A DNA stretch of 25,256 nt from Dokdonella_A sp039926425. GTDB taxonomy: Bacteria > Pseudomonadota > Gammaproteobacteria > Xanthomonadales > Rhodanobacteraceae. The stretch's first letter is position 1. Each line of letters begins with the position of its first letter. Below, piece after piece: positions 15,761 through 23,664 of this stretch. The notes beneath the pieces are model-generated. The model searched no databases and was not told the origin of the DNA. It saw only the letters and a program-made list of their open reading frames with translations. The stretch spans positions 1-25,256 of the forward strand of contig NZ_JBDSWZ010000142.1 of NCBI RefSeq assembly GCF_039926425.1, read 5' to 3'. The position numbers were made by a program, and so were the translations under genes.

Positions 15761-18700
15761 CAGCGAATGACGAGTTCGGCAGGAAGTCGTGTGATCTTCC
15801 ACTCGCCGTTCTGTTCGGTGACCCGGCGGCCGTCAAGACGACCCGACCGCGGCCCATCGTTGCGTGGCAGCCACAGGGCAAATCCACCGGGTGGAACGCG
15901 CATGCCTTCTGATGCAATGTTCAGCCGCACCACGCCCTTGGTGTTCTTGAGCGAGTAGCTCAGTTTCCCCCACGGCGTATGCAGGTTGCGGATCGAAACA
16001 CCTGGGCCCTCCATCCATGTGTCGGGCACACCTGCAGCCAATACGAGTGACTGGTCGACAGTGCGTTCGTATGCGAAGAGATCGAGCGTGGAGCGGATGA
16101 AATCCGATGCGACCCAGCCATGCGGCATGTCCCCGACGAAGCGCGCCTCGCGCGGATCGCGTCCGACCACTTCCGCCCACTGGTTCCAGGCGTCAGGCCG
16201 GCGATCGTGCATGAAAAAATCGATCGCGGCATGCGCACGGTCGCGCATGCCGAGGCGGACGAATGTACCGACCGTGCGCCATTCGTACGGCGTGTAGTCC
16301 TTCCACTCACCTCCGTCGCGTCGCGTGACGAAGTGGTCCCAATAGCGCTCGTAGGTGTTGCGCAGAAGGTCCTGCGGCAGGTTCGCCTGCTCGCCGGCCG
16401 GTGACAACGCAATCGTCGTCGACGTCGCATCGAAGTCGCCGAGTTCCGCGCAGCCGGGCAGGTAGTCGATCCGATGATCCGCGACGGAGCGGTTGATCGA
16501 TGTGTAGAGATCGCCTTTGAACTGGTCGCGCGATTGCGTCAGGCGCATCGCGTCCGTCGTTTTGCCGAGTGCATTCGCAATCTCGACCGCGGCCTTGTAA
16601 CCGGCCAACGCCCAGAAATCGTCCCAGTACGAGTGCATGGGTTTCGCCGAATAGCCTTCGTGGCTGATCGATGCGGGCATCAGTCCGAAGAACGATTCGC
16701 GGCCGGGCGCGCGGTTCGCATCGGTTTGCTCGCTCGCGCGCAGCGTGTCCATGTAACGTGCCGCTGCATCCACGTGCGGCCACATCGACGCGAGTTGCGT
16801 GCGGTCGCCGGTGTAGCGGTAAACCTCGTTGGCCAGTTGGATGAGTTCGCCATGGCTGTCGTTCTCCGGCACCGGATCCGATCCACGCGCGTCGACGCAG
16901 CAGGGCACCTTGCCGCTCTTGAACTGATAGGGCGCATACCAGTCGAGATAGGCACGCGCGACATCCTCGCGCCCGAGCCGCAGCAGTGCTTCCGACATCA
17001 TTGCGCCATCGCGGATCCACGAGCGCGCATACGAGCGGGTGCCCGGTCGCAACGCGGGGCCGTCGCGGCTGATCAGGATATCGGCGAGTGCCGTCCGCAG
17101 TGTGTCGACAAGTTGCCGACCGGCGGACGGCAGGTCGATGGTGACTTCATCCAGTGCGCTGCGCCACGCCTGCGCCGTCTCGCCCTGGCGTGCGAGGAAC
17201 CACTCCCGGGCGTCGTCGTCGAGTTGCTTCAACGCCGGCATGCCGCCTTCGAGAGGAATCGACAAGCCGACTGTGCGGGTCCCGTTGGCCGGGATCTGCA
17301 GACGGTAGATCAACGCACCGGACGCGAGCCCGTTTGCATCGTGCAGTGCATGCGTTGCATGCGCATCGGTGGGAACGGGCTTCGCGATCACCGCTCCGAG
17401 CTGGTCGACGATCATCCCGGCATCGACGCTGCTGCTGGCGAACTGGTCGGGCGCGACCAGCGCGAATACGCGTGGCGTGCCGTCGATGCCGACCACCTTG
17501 CCATCCCACGCGAGGTCGTGGATCGGACTGACGCCACCCGGTGCATTGAGGAACTGGATCGACGGATTCACCTGGAACGGTCGCACCGCGAGAGCCAGCA
17601 CCAGTTCGCGGGGTGCGTTCGACGGGTTGTGGACTGCGTAGCGTGCAAGGATCTGCGAGTGACCCGGTTCGCCCACGCCGAACGCGGTCACTTCGAGGCC
17701 GACGCGGTCGGTGTTCCAGGACACTGTCGGTATTGGAAGATAGCCGTCCTGCAGCGCGTGACTGATTCGTGCGTCTGCCCATGTGGTGACGCGAACCGCG
17801 CCGCCGTTTGCGGACTCCGGATCGAGGACGAAAGGCTCGATCGAAAAGCCGCCACGAGCGACTTCGAGCGCGCCATCTTCCGATAGCAATCCGCTGGTGT
17901 GACCGCCGTCGACGCCGACAACAGTCCAGTAGGTCTGCTCGTTGTAGAAGCCGCGCGGATAGTAGCCACGCGGAGACAACGCGGAAAGACTCGAGAAGAA
18001 CGCGTTTGCGGAGGCGCCAAACGCAAGGTCCTTGATCTCGAGTTCCGCGAGCGCGTAGGCGTGCATCGGTCCGTCGTGGAGATGGATGCGCACATAGCGG
18101 GCCTCGGAGTCCGGCAGATCGAGCGGATCGACGCCGCCGTTGCCTTCGGTTACGCGTCGCACGAGTCGCCAGGTGTGTGCGTCCGATGACAGTTCGATGT
18201 CGTAGCGGGAGGCGAACGCTTCTCGGTCCCAGCGGAGCAGCAGCCCGCCGAACTCGCGCACCGTGCGAAGATCGACGGTGAGTGTCTGGTCCGGACCGCG
18301 AACGGGATCACCGCGCCAGAGCGTTTTCATGTCGCCGTCGAGCGCATGGCCCGCTTCGAAACCGCGGACGGAGCTCGACGCTGTGGCCAGCGGAATCGGC
18401 AGAGTCGTGGGCGGCTCCGGCAGCGACGTGAGCTTCAATTGATCGAAGCAGACCTCGCCGCGTCCTCCTTCGCGTGCGTAGACGGTGAACTCGACCGTCT
18501 CGCTGTGCCGCAGCGTCTTGTCTTTCGCCGGTCCCCACGCGAAATCGACCTGACGCTTCTTGTAGCGCACGTCGGTCCATTCGCGCGCAAACACGAAGTC
18601 TTCGCGATTGACCCACCAGACGTTGTCGCCGCTTGCATCGGCAAGCTTGAACTGGAGCGCATTGGGTGGCGCGTTGCCGCGCGTGCGGAACGAGAATGCG

Positions 18701-18960
18701 TAGTTCGGTGGAACGTCGAACGGCAGCGACCTGCGCATCGACGCGTAACCGGAGACGCCGTTGAAGTCGAACGCGAGGCACATTGCCGGCGCCGCGGCCG
18801 ACGTATCGGAACGCAGCGTCGCAGTCACCTGGTCGGATCCGACCGCGGTCCACGCGCCGGAGTCGGCAAACGGTTCGGCAACGGTCGTCGATGCGAACAC
18901 ATTCACGCAGTTGAACACGGCGACCCAGACCAGCCACCCACGCAACTGCATCCGGTTCAT
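15760..18960 (-). CDS. Exported multidomain protein with discoidin domain and alpha/alpha-barrel glycosidase-like core
   Basis: 1066 residues; not a family I can name with certainty. In order: signal peptide (about 1-23, cut near VFA/STT); a CBM11/CIA30-like beta-sandwich (about 28-178); an F5/8 type C (discoidin, CBM32-like) domain (about 183-315) with GHALDGD and ARYVRIHLHDG; a large beta-rich domain (about 320-600); a helical region (about 605-980) that looks like an (alpha/alpha)6 toroid, with SWIRDGAMMSEALLRLG, PENDSHGELIQLANEVYRY and YTPYEWRTVGTF; and a C-terminal beta segment. Acidic residues in these blocks (D651, E699, E705, E893) are candidate catalytic residues. A beta-sandwich ahead of a toroid resembles glucoamylase-, GH94- or GH63-like enzymes. 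It would act outside the cytoplasm on the locus substrate. The ATG overlaps the stop of the permease gene (ATGA), so it is firmly part of the transporter operon. Confidence 0.75.
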   Translation of the reverse strand: MNRMQLRGWLVWVAVFNCVNVFASTTVAEPFADSGAWTAVGSDQVTATLRSDTSAAAPAMCLAFDFNGVSGYASMRRSLPFDVPPNYAFSFRTRGNAPPNALQFKLADASGDNVWWVNREDFVFAREWTDVRYKKRQVDFAWGPAKDKTLRHSETVEFTVYAREGGRGEVCFDQLKLTSLPEPPTTLPIPLATASSSVRGFEAGHALDGDMKTLWRGDPVRGPDQTLTVDLRTVREFGGLLLRWDREAFASRYDIELSSDAHTWRLVRRVTEGNGGVDPLDLPDSEARYVRIHLHDGPMHAYALAELEIKDLAFGASANAFFSSLSALSPRGYYPRGFYNEQTYWTVVGVDGGHTSGLLSEDGALEVARGGFSIEPFVLDPESANGGAVRVTTWADARISHALQDGYLPIPTVSWNTDRVGLEVTAFGVGEPGHSQILARYAVHNPSNAPRELVLALAVRPFQVNPSIQFLNAPGGVSPIHDLAWDGKVVGIDGTPRVFALVAPDQFASSSVDAGMIVDQLGAVIAKPVPTDAHATHALHDANGLASGALIYRLQIPANGTRTVGLSIPLEGGMPALKQLDDDAREWFLARQGETAQAWRSALDEVTIDLPSAGRQLVDTLRTALADILISRDGPALRPGTRSYARSWIRDGAMMSEALLRLGREDVARAYLDWYAPYQFKSGKVPCCVDARGSDPVPENDSHGELIQLANEVYRYTGDRTQLASMWPHVDAAARYMDTLRASEQTDANRAPGRESFFGLMPASISHEGYSAKPMHSYWDDFWALAGYKAAVEIANALGKTTDAMRLTQSRDQFKGDLYTSINRSVADHRIDYLPGCAELGDFDATSTTIALSPAGEQANLPQDLLRNTYERYWDHFVTRRDGGEWKDYTPYEWRTVGTFVRLGMRDRAHAAIDFFMHDRRPDAWNQWAEVVGRDPREARFVGDMPHGWVASDFIRSTLDLFAYERTVDQSLVLAAGVPDTWMEGPGVSIRNLHTPWGKLSYSLKNTKGVVRLNIASEGMRVPPGGFALWLPRNDGPRSGRLDGRRVTEQNGEWKITRLPAELVIR

Positions 18961-19778
18961 CCTTTCACGCTGCCGAGCAACAGCCCCTGGATGTAGTGGC
19001 GTTGCAAAACGAGGAACAGCGCAAGCACCGGCAATGTGGTGACGACGGATCCTGCCATCATCAGCTCGTTGTCCTGCACGTGTTCGCGCGAAAGTCCTGC
19101 CAGGGCGACAGGAGCGGTTTGCCATGCTTCGTCGCTCAGCACGATCAACGGCCACATGAAATCGTTCCAGCTGCTGAGAAAGGTGAAGATCGCGAGCGTC
19201 GCAACGATGGGTTTCAACAGCGGCAACACGATGGTCGCGAAGATGCGCAGCTCGCCGGCACCATCGATGCGTGCCGCCTCGATGAGTTCCTGCGGGATTG
19301 ATCGCGCGTACTGGCGCACAAGATAGATACCGAACATCGTCGCCAGCGCAGGGACAATCACGCCGCCATAGCTGTTGACAAGATGCAGGGACTTCATGAT
19401 CAGGAACAGCGGAATCATCGCCACCTGTGCTGGAATGAGCAGCGCAACCAGCAGGCTCTTGAACAGCCGGTCACGTCCTCGGAAACGCAGTTTTGCGAAC
19501 GCGTAGCCGGCGGCGAGGTTGCACAGGAGTGACAGCGTGGTAATCGCGCTCGCGACGATGAGACTGTTGAACAGGTAGCGGCCCATGCCTGCGCGCTCGA
19601 ACAATTCGCGGTAGTTCGCAAATGTCGCGTGGGCCGGCAGGATCGGCGGCGGAAACGCACTTGCTTCGCCAGGTTGCATGAAGGAGACCGACAGCATCCA
19701 CAGCAGCGGGAACAACGCGAATGCGGCGATTGCAACGAGTGCGCCGTTGACCAGAACACCGGACACGCGCGCGTTCAT
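18957..19778 (-). CDS. Sugar ABC transporter permease, MalG type (CUT1)
   Basis: A 273-residue inner-membrane permease with about six transmembrane segments. The first lies at about 8-32, followed by a periplasmic loop and further hydrophobic stretches at about 70-95, 108-128, 135-157, 188-207 and 243-262. The EAA loop that docks the ATPase is EAARIDGAGELRIFATIVLPL at 167-187. This is the MalG/UgpE/LacG-like half of a heterodimeric CUT1 importer. The ATG at 19778 shares four bases with the stop of the MalF-type gene, and its stop shares four bases with the start of the glycosidase-like gene. The partner ATPase is not in this operon; the candidate is the gene at 7133-8227. Confidence 0.93.
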   Translation of the reverse strand: MNARVSGVLVNGALVAIAAFALFPLLWMLSVSFMQPGEASAFPPPILPAHATFANYRELFERAGMGRYLFNSLIVASAITTLSLLCNLAAGYAFAKLRFRGRDRLFKSLLVALLIPAQVAMIPLFLIMKSLHLVNSYGGVIVPALATMFGIYLVRQYARSIPQELIEAARIDGAGELRIFATIVLPLLKPIVATLAIFTFLSSWNDFMWPLIVLSDEAWQTAPVALAGLSREHVQDNELMMAGSVVTTLPVLALFLVLQRHYIQGLLLGSVKG

Positions 19779-20653
19779 GCCATCTCTCCGCGCCTGCCGA
19801 AGCGCTGCAGCAGCACTGTCGCCGCCAGGATCAGCGCGAACAGCAGGAACGCAATCGCGGAGGCGCGGCCGAGGCTCCACCACTTGAAGCCTTCCTCGTA
19901 CATGAAATACAGCACGCTGACGGTGCTCTGCAGAGGATCGCCCTGGGTCATCACGTACGGTTCGGCAAAGAGCTGGAAGTAACCTGACACCGTGATGATC
20001 GATACCAGCAGCAGAACCGGCCTCAACATCGGCAGCGTGATGTGGCGGAACTGCTGCGTCGCAGACGCGCCATCGATGCGTGCAGCTTCGTACAGATCCG
20101 GTGGAATCGACTGCAGGCCCGCCAGCAGGATGATCATGTTGTAGCCGAAGTTCTTCCACACCGCGAACAGGATGATCGCTGGCATCGACCAGTGCGGATC
20201 GCCGAGCCAGTCGATGGGTGCGATGCCGAAGTGCGCGAGCGTGTAGTTGATCAGCCCATAGCGGGTGTGCAGCAGATAGCGCCAGATCACCGCGACCGCG
20301 ACCACGGTGGTGACGACAGGCGCGAACAGCGCAGTGCGAAAGAAACCTTTCCAGCGTGCACGCTGCGAATCGAGCAGCATCGCCGAGCCGAGCGACGCTG
20401 CGATGGACAGTGGAACGCCGACGCCGACGAAATACAGCGTGTTGACCAGCGACTTCCAGAACAGCGGGCGGGTCAGCACGTCGACATAGTTGCCGAACCA
20501 GACGAAGCGCAGGTTGTGCAGGTCGGCGAGCGCGTACAGGTCGAAGTCGGTCAGGCTCAACGCAAATGCCGCGAGCACCGGCACGAAGAAGAATGCGCCG
20601 AGCACGATCAGCGCGGGCGCGCTCAGCAGCCAGCCGGCCCTGTTCTCGTTCAT
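19775..20653 (-). CDS. Sugar ABC transporter permease, MalF type (CUT1)
   Basis: A 292-residue inner-membrane permease, about six transmembrane segments (first at about 9-33, others near 67-95, 105-126, 158-180, 210-232 and 264-284). The EAA loop is EAARIDGASATQQFRHITLP at 189-208, the coupling-helix signature for the ATPase. The N-terminus ENRAGWLLSAPALIVLGAFFFVP is typical of MalF/UgpA/LacF-like proteins of the CUT1 family that import oligosaccharides or glycerol-phosphate compounds. The ATG at 20653 overlaps the stop of the binding-protein gene by four bases. Gene order (binding protein, F, G) is the usual one. Confidence 0.94.
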   Translation of the reverse strand: MNENRAGWLLSAPALIVLGAFFFVPVLAAFALSLTDFDLYALADLHNLRFVWFGNYVDVLTRPLFWKSLVNTLYFVGVGVPLSIAASLGSAMLLDSQRARWKGFFRTALFAPVVTTVVAVAVIWRYLLHTRYGLINYTLAHFGIAPIDWLGDPHWSMPAIILFAVWKNFGYNMIILLAGLQSIPPDLYEAARIDGASATQQFRHITLPMLRPVLLLVSIITVSGYFQLFAEPYVMTQGDPLQSTVSVLYFMYEEGFKWWSLGRASAIAFLLFALILAATVLLQRFGRRGEMA

Positions 20654-21966
20654 TTGCGTTCCTTCGAGGCGGCAAGCATCGACCGCCGTTTCTCGAGGAT
20701 CTCGTCGGTGCGCTGATCGAGGTCGCGCAGCACGATGTCCGGTGATTCGTGGCCGCGAACCGCCCGTTCGGACGCAAGACGCACCTGCTGCGCGATGCGT
20801 TCCCACTCCGGCACCTTGGGCGCCGGCTTCGCATTCTCAAGCTGCTCGCGGAAAGCGCTCGCGTACCTGTCGCTTGCGAGAGCGGGGTCGGCCCACGAAC
20901 TGCGTCGTGGCGGAAGATCGCCGCACAGTTCGTGAAAGCGCAACTGTTGCGCAGGTTCGGAGAGGAATTCGATCAGCTGCCAGACCTCACGCGGATGTTT
21001 CGATTGCTTGAACAACACCAGGCTGCTGCCGCCTGCGATCGCACCGCCGGGACCATTCGGGCCCGGCAACGGCATCGTTGCCCAGTCGTTCTGAAGGCGT
21101 CGCGGAAGGCGTCGCTTGAACTCGCCGACGTTCCATGGTCCGGTGATGAAGTACGAAAAAAAGCCGGCGCCGAATTCGTCCCAGACATTGGAGATCTGCG
21201 TCGCGCTCATCTCCGGAGCCCAATCCTTGTGGAACGCGTCGAGGTAGAACGCGAATGCACGGCGGAAGCCGGCGCTCTGGAAATTGCCGCGCGTGTCGTT
21301 GTCCTTGAGCAGCGGATCGGCTTCCTGCACAGCGAGGTTGAGCAGCGGTTCGTACTCGTTGAGCGGGAGCAGGATTGCGTAGCGTTCCGGTCCGACATGC
21401 GCCTTGACCGCGGCAAGTGCGGTGCTCCACTCGGCCCACGTACGCGGCGGCGCGGGAATTCCGGCGGCTTCGAGGATGTCCTTGCGATAAAACGCGAGCC
21501 GCGTGTCCACGTACCACGGAATGCCGAACAACTCACCGTCGATGACGTTGGTGTCCCAGATGCCACCGAAATAATCGGCGGGCTGGATCACCCGTGACGC
21601 AGCGACAAATGGCTGCAGCGGCGACAGCGCACCGAGTGCAGCCATCTCCGGCAACCAGGTGTTTCCCAGCTGTGCGAGGTCGGGCAGCGCATCACCCGCG
21701 AACGCGGTCAGGAGTTTTTCGTGCGCGCCGGTCAACGGCAAAGCCTGGACGTCGACACGGATCGACGGATGCAGTCGTTCGAAATCCGCGAGCAGCGCGG
21801 GCACGACCTCCGCTTCGCGTCCAATGCCCCACATGCGCAAGACCACCCGATCGGTCGGTTCGCGCGCGCAGCCGCCCAGCGCCGCGGCCAGTCCGAGCAT
21901 CAGCCCGACAAGCCCCGCATGCTGCCGCACGTTTCCGCTTGATTGGATGGTCACTGGAGCCTGCAT
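20650..21966 (-). CDS. Sugar ABC transporter substrate-binding lipoprotein
   Basis: A 438-residue extracytoplasmic solute-binding protein (SBP_bac_1 type). Residues 17-33 form a lipoprotein signal ending in LGGC with C33, so it is probably lipid-anchored, which is less usual for CUT1 binding proteins of Gram-negatives. Family features follow: VVLRMWGIGREAEVVPALLADFE, a GDALPDLAQLGNTW motif, GIPWYVDTRLAFYRKDILEAAGI, and FFSYFITGPWNVGEFKRR near the hinge. It captures an oligosaccharide for the MalF/MalG-type pair. The gene starts 11 bases after the GH144-like gene stop and its own stop overlaps the next start (ATGA). A clear Shine-Dalgarno is not visible, so translational coupling is likely. 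The ligand is inferred from neighbours only. Confidence 0.92.
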   Translation of the reverse strand: MQAPVTIQSSGNVRQHAGLVGLMLGLAAALGGCAREPTDRVVLRMWGIGREAEVVPALLADFERLHPSIRVDVQALPLTGAHEKLLTAFAGDALPDLAQLGNTWLPEMAALGALSPLQPFVAASRVIQPADYFGGIWDTNVIDGELFGIPWYVDTRLAFYRKDILEAAGIPAPPRTWAEWSTALAAVKAHVGPERYAILLPLNEYEPLLNLAVQEADPLLKDNDTRGNFQSAGFRRAFAFYLDAFHKDWAPEMSATQISNVWDEFGAGFFSYFITGPWNVGEFKRRLPRRLQNDWATMPLPGPNGPGGAIAGGSSLVLFKQSKHPREVWQLIEFLSEPAQQLRFHELCGDLPPRRSSWADPALASDRYASAFREQLENAKPAPKVPEWERIAQQVRLASERAVRGHESPDIVLRDLDQRTDEILEKRRSMLAASKERK

Positions 21967-21977
21967 GGTCGTGTGGC

Positions 21978-23534
21978 TCAGCGCGCCCGGCCTTTCTTCG
22001 CATCCGACGAACGGCCGGGCTTCGCATCGAGCCAGCCGCCCTTGAATCCCGCGCGCTCGAGACCGAGGCGGATGTGCGGATTCTTGCGCATCACCGACCA
22101 GACGAAGTCACTTCGATAGTTCTCGATCATCGCGATGATCGGTCCCTGATCGATACCGAGGTACAGGTTGTCGACCCAGCCGACGCCGGGAACGATTTCG
22201 CCGCTGCGCAACTTTCGGTCCTGAAACGTGAAGCTCGGATTGAATGCATCGATGAAACCGTATTTGGTGTAGACGTGATCCCCGTAACGTTCCTTCATCG
22301 CGCGGATCGCCGGGACCGCAATGTTCGGCGCAAACGCAATCGATGAAGCCGCCGCGGTGGGCGCGATCGTGCCATCGTCGATGGTTCCGATCCGGCCCGC
22401 GCCTCGCGCGATGTAGCCGTAGAAGGTTTTCGGATCCGCGGCGTAGCGATCGATTTCGCCGCGCTTCGCGGGCGCACGCGGGCCATTGGATGCGGTCAGG
22501 CCCCAGATGTCCTGCCCATAGTCCTTCCACTGCAGCGGGTTGTGAATGGCGTACTCGCGCTGCGCGAGTGTCGCGCGCAGGCTGTTGATGAAGTAGTCGA
22601 TGCCGTGCCCGCGCATGTAGTCGTCCTGGATGCCGCGGAAGTCGATCCACACATGGCTGTACTGGTGGCCGAACAACGGTGCAAAACCAAGGTGTTCCTG
22701 GCCCTGGAAGCTGCCCCACGTGCGGTCGTTGGTCTGCGTCCACGCGTTCCATGCGCTCACGTCGAGCGGGTGGGTGGGTGAGGCGAGTGCGAGGATGTAG
22801 AGGATCATTGCCTCGTCGTAGCCTTGCCAGTCCGCGTGGATGAAACCGGCCTCCGGCGTCCAGCCCATCGACACCAGCGGTGCTCGCGGTGACGCCCACG
22901 TCCAGTCGATGCGGGCGTAAAGATCATCGGCGAGCTTGCGGATTTCCTTCTCGTCCTTGCTGTTGCGGTCGTAGTACGACTGGCAGAAGAGGACGCCGCT
23001 CATCAGGAGCGTTGTGTCGATGGTCGACAGCTCGACCCACGTCGCCGAGTGGTAGCGCCGACCGGTGTCCATGTCGAGGAAGTGGTAGAAAAAGCCGCGA
23101 TAGCTGGAGGCGTCGGCCTCGGTTCCTTCGGGAAGCGTTGTCAGCGTGCGCAAGGTGGTCAGCGTGCGGGTGACCGCCTCGCTGCGTTTCATCCAGCCGC
23201 GCTCGACACCGATTGCGTAGCTCGTGAGACCGAATCCGATTGCCGCAATCGACGAGAAGTAGTCGCTCGATTTGTCGGTTGGATCGTCCGGCCAGTGGTC
23301 GGGGATCAACCCGTTTTTCTGGTTCGAACTGTCGCGAAAAAATCCAAAGGTGCGTTTTTCCAGATCGTCGACGAGCGCCTGGTCGGATTTGGCCAGGCTC
23401 GAAAAGGCAGCAGGGTGGTCGCCATTGTCACTGCCATTGCCATCGCCGCGGGCGTCGCCACACGCAGATGCGAGGGACAGCAGCGTGACAAAAAGGACGG
23501 TCAACGAGGATCGGGACGATTTGAAGGGAGGCAT
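21978..23534 (-). CDS. GH144-like glucanase (PF10091 glycoamylase-type), lipoprotein
   Basis: 518 residues. The N-terminus has a signal with an imperfect lipobox (LASAC, C25), then a Gly/Asp/Asn-rich linker, then a helical catalytic region with blocks typical of the putative-glucoamylase family: IAAIGFGLTSYAIGVERGW, GFFYHFLDMDTG, LSTIDTTLLMSGVLF, QYSHVWIDFRGIQDDYMR (near 290), DDGTIAPTAAA (near 386) and GIDQGPIIAMIENYR (near 464). Characterised members of this family (GH144, e.g. from Chitinophaga pinensis) are endo-beta-1,2-glucanases, with an exo-acting sophorose-releasing relative in Parabacteroides (from memory). It would cut extracellular or periplasmic glucan for the transporter encoded just downstream. 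ATG 23534 was chosen because it places a signal peptide at the N-terminus. It is the first gene of the minus-strand operon. Substrate remains inference. Confidence 0.85.
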   Translation of the reverse strand: MPPFKSSRSSLTVLFVTLLSLASACGDARGDGNGSDNGDHPAAFSSLAKSDQALVDDLEKRTFGFFRDSSNQKNGLIPDHWPDDPTDKSSDYFSSIAAIGFGLTSYAIGVERGWMKRSEAVTRTLTTLRTLTTLPEGTEADASSYRGFFYHFLDMDTGRRYHSATWVELSTIDTTLLMSGVLFCQSYYDRNSKDEKEIRKLADDLYARIDWTWASPRAPLVSMGWTPEAGFIHADWQGYDEAMILYILALASPTHPLDVSAWNAWTQTNDRTWGSFQGQEHLGFAPLFGHQYSHVWIDFRGIQDDYMRGHGIDYFINSLRATLAQREYAIHNPLQWKDYGQDIWGLTASNGPRAPAKRGEIDRYAADPKTFYGYIARGAGRIGTIDDGTIAPTAAASSIAFAPNIAVPAIRAMKERYGDHVYTKYGFIDAFNPSFTFQDRKLRSGEIVPGVGWVDNLYLGIDQGPIIAMIENYRSDFVWSVMRKNPHIRLGLERAGFKGGWLDAKPGRSSDAKKGRAR

Positions 23535-23664
23535 TGATTTGTCCGGTGTCAGTGCACGAAATACAGCGCGGATCGCGGGTTTCGACCCACGGCAATCGAT
23601 GCGCCGCTCGCGCAATCCTCAGCGGCGTCACGATCCTTCGTCGGGCGCGCGTGCGCAACCGCCA

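Noticed and set aside
16474..17886. Plus-strand open frame (470 codons) inside the large glycosidase-like gene
   Set aside because: It is antisense to a well-supported protein with signal peptide and domains; its composition is that of a codon shadow.
23577..23588. GGGT-TTCG-ACCC dyad upstream of the GH144-like gene
   Set aside because: Only four bases per arm; it does not fit the LacI consensus seen at 8360, so it is not called an operator.
23602..23627. CGCCGCT / AGCGGCG inverted repeat between the halogenase and GH144-like genes
   Set aside because: Seven-base stem with a 12-base loop and no T tract on either strand; not enough for a terminator, and no match to a known operator.
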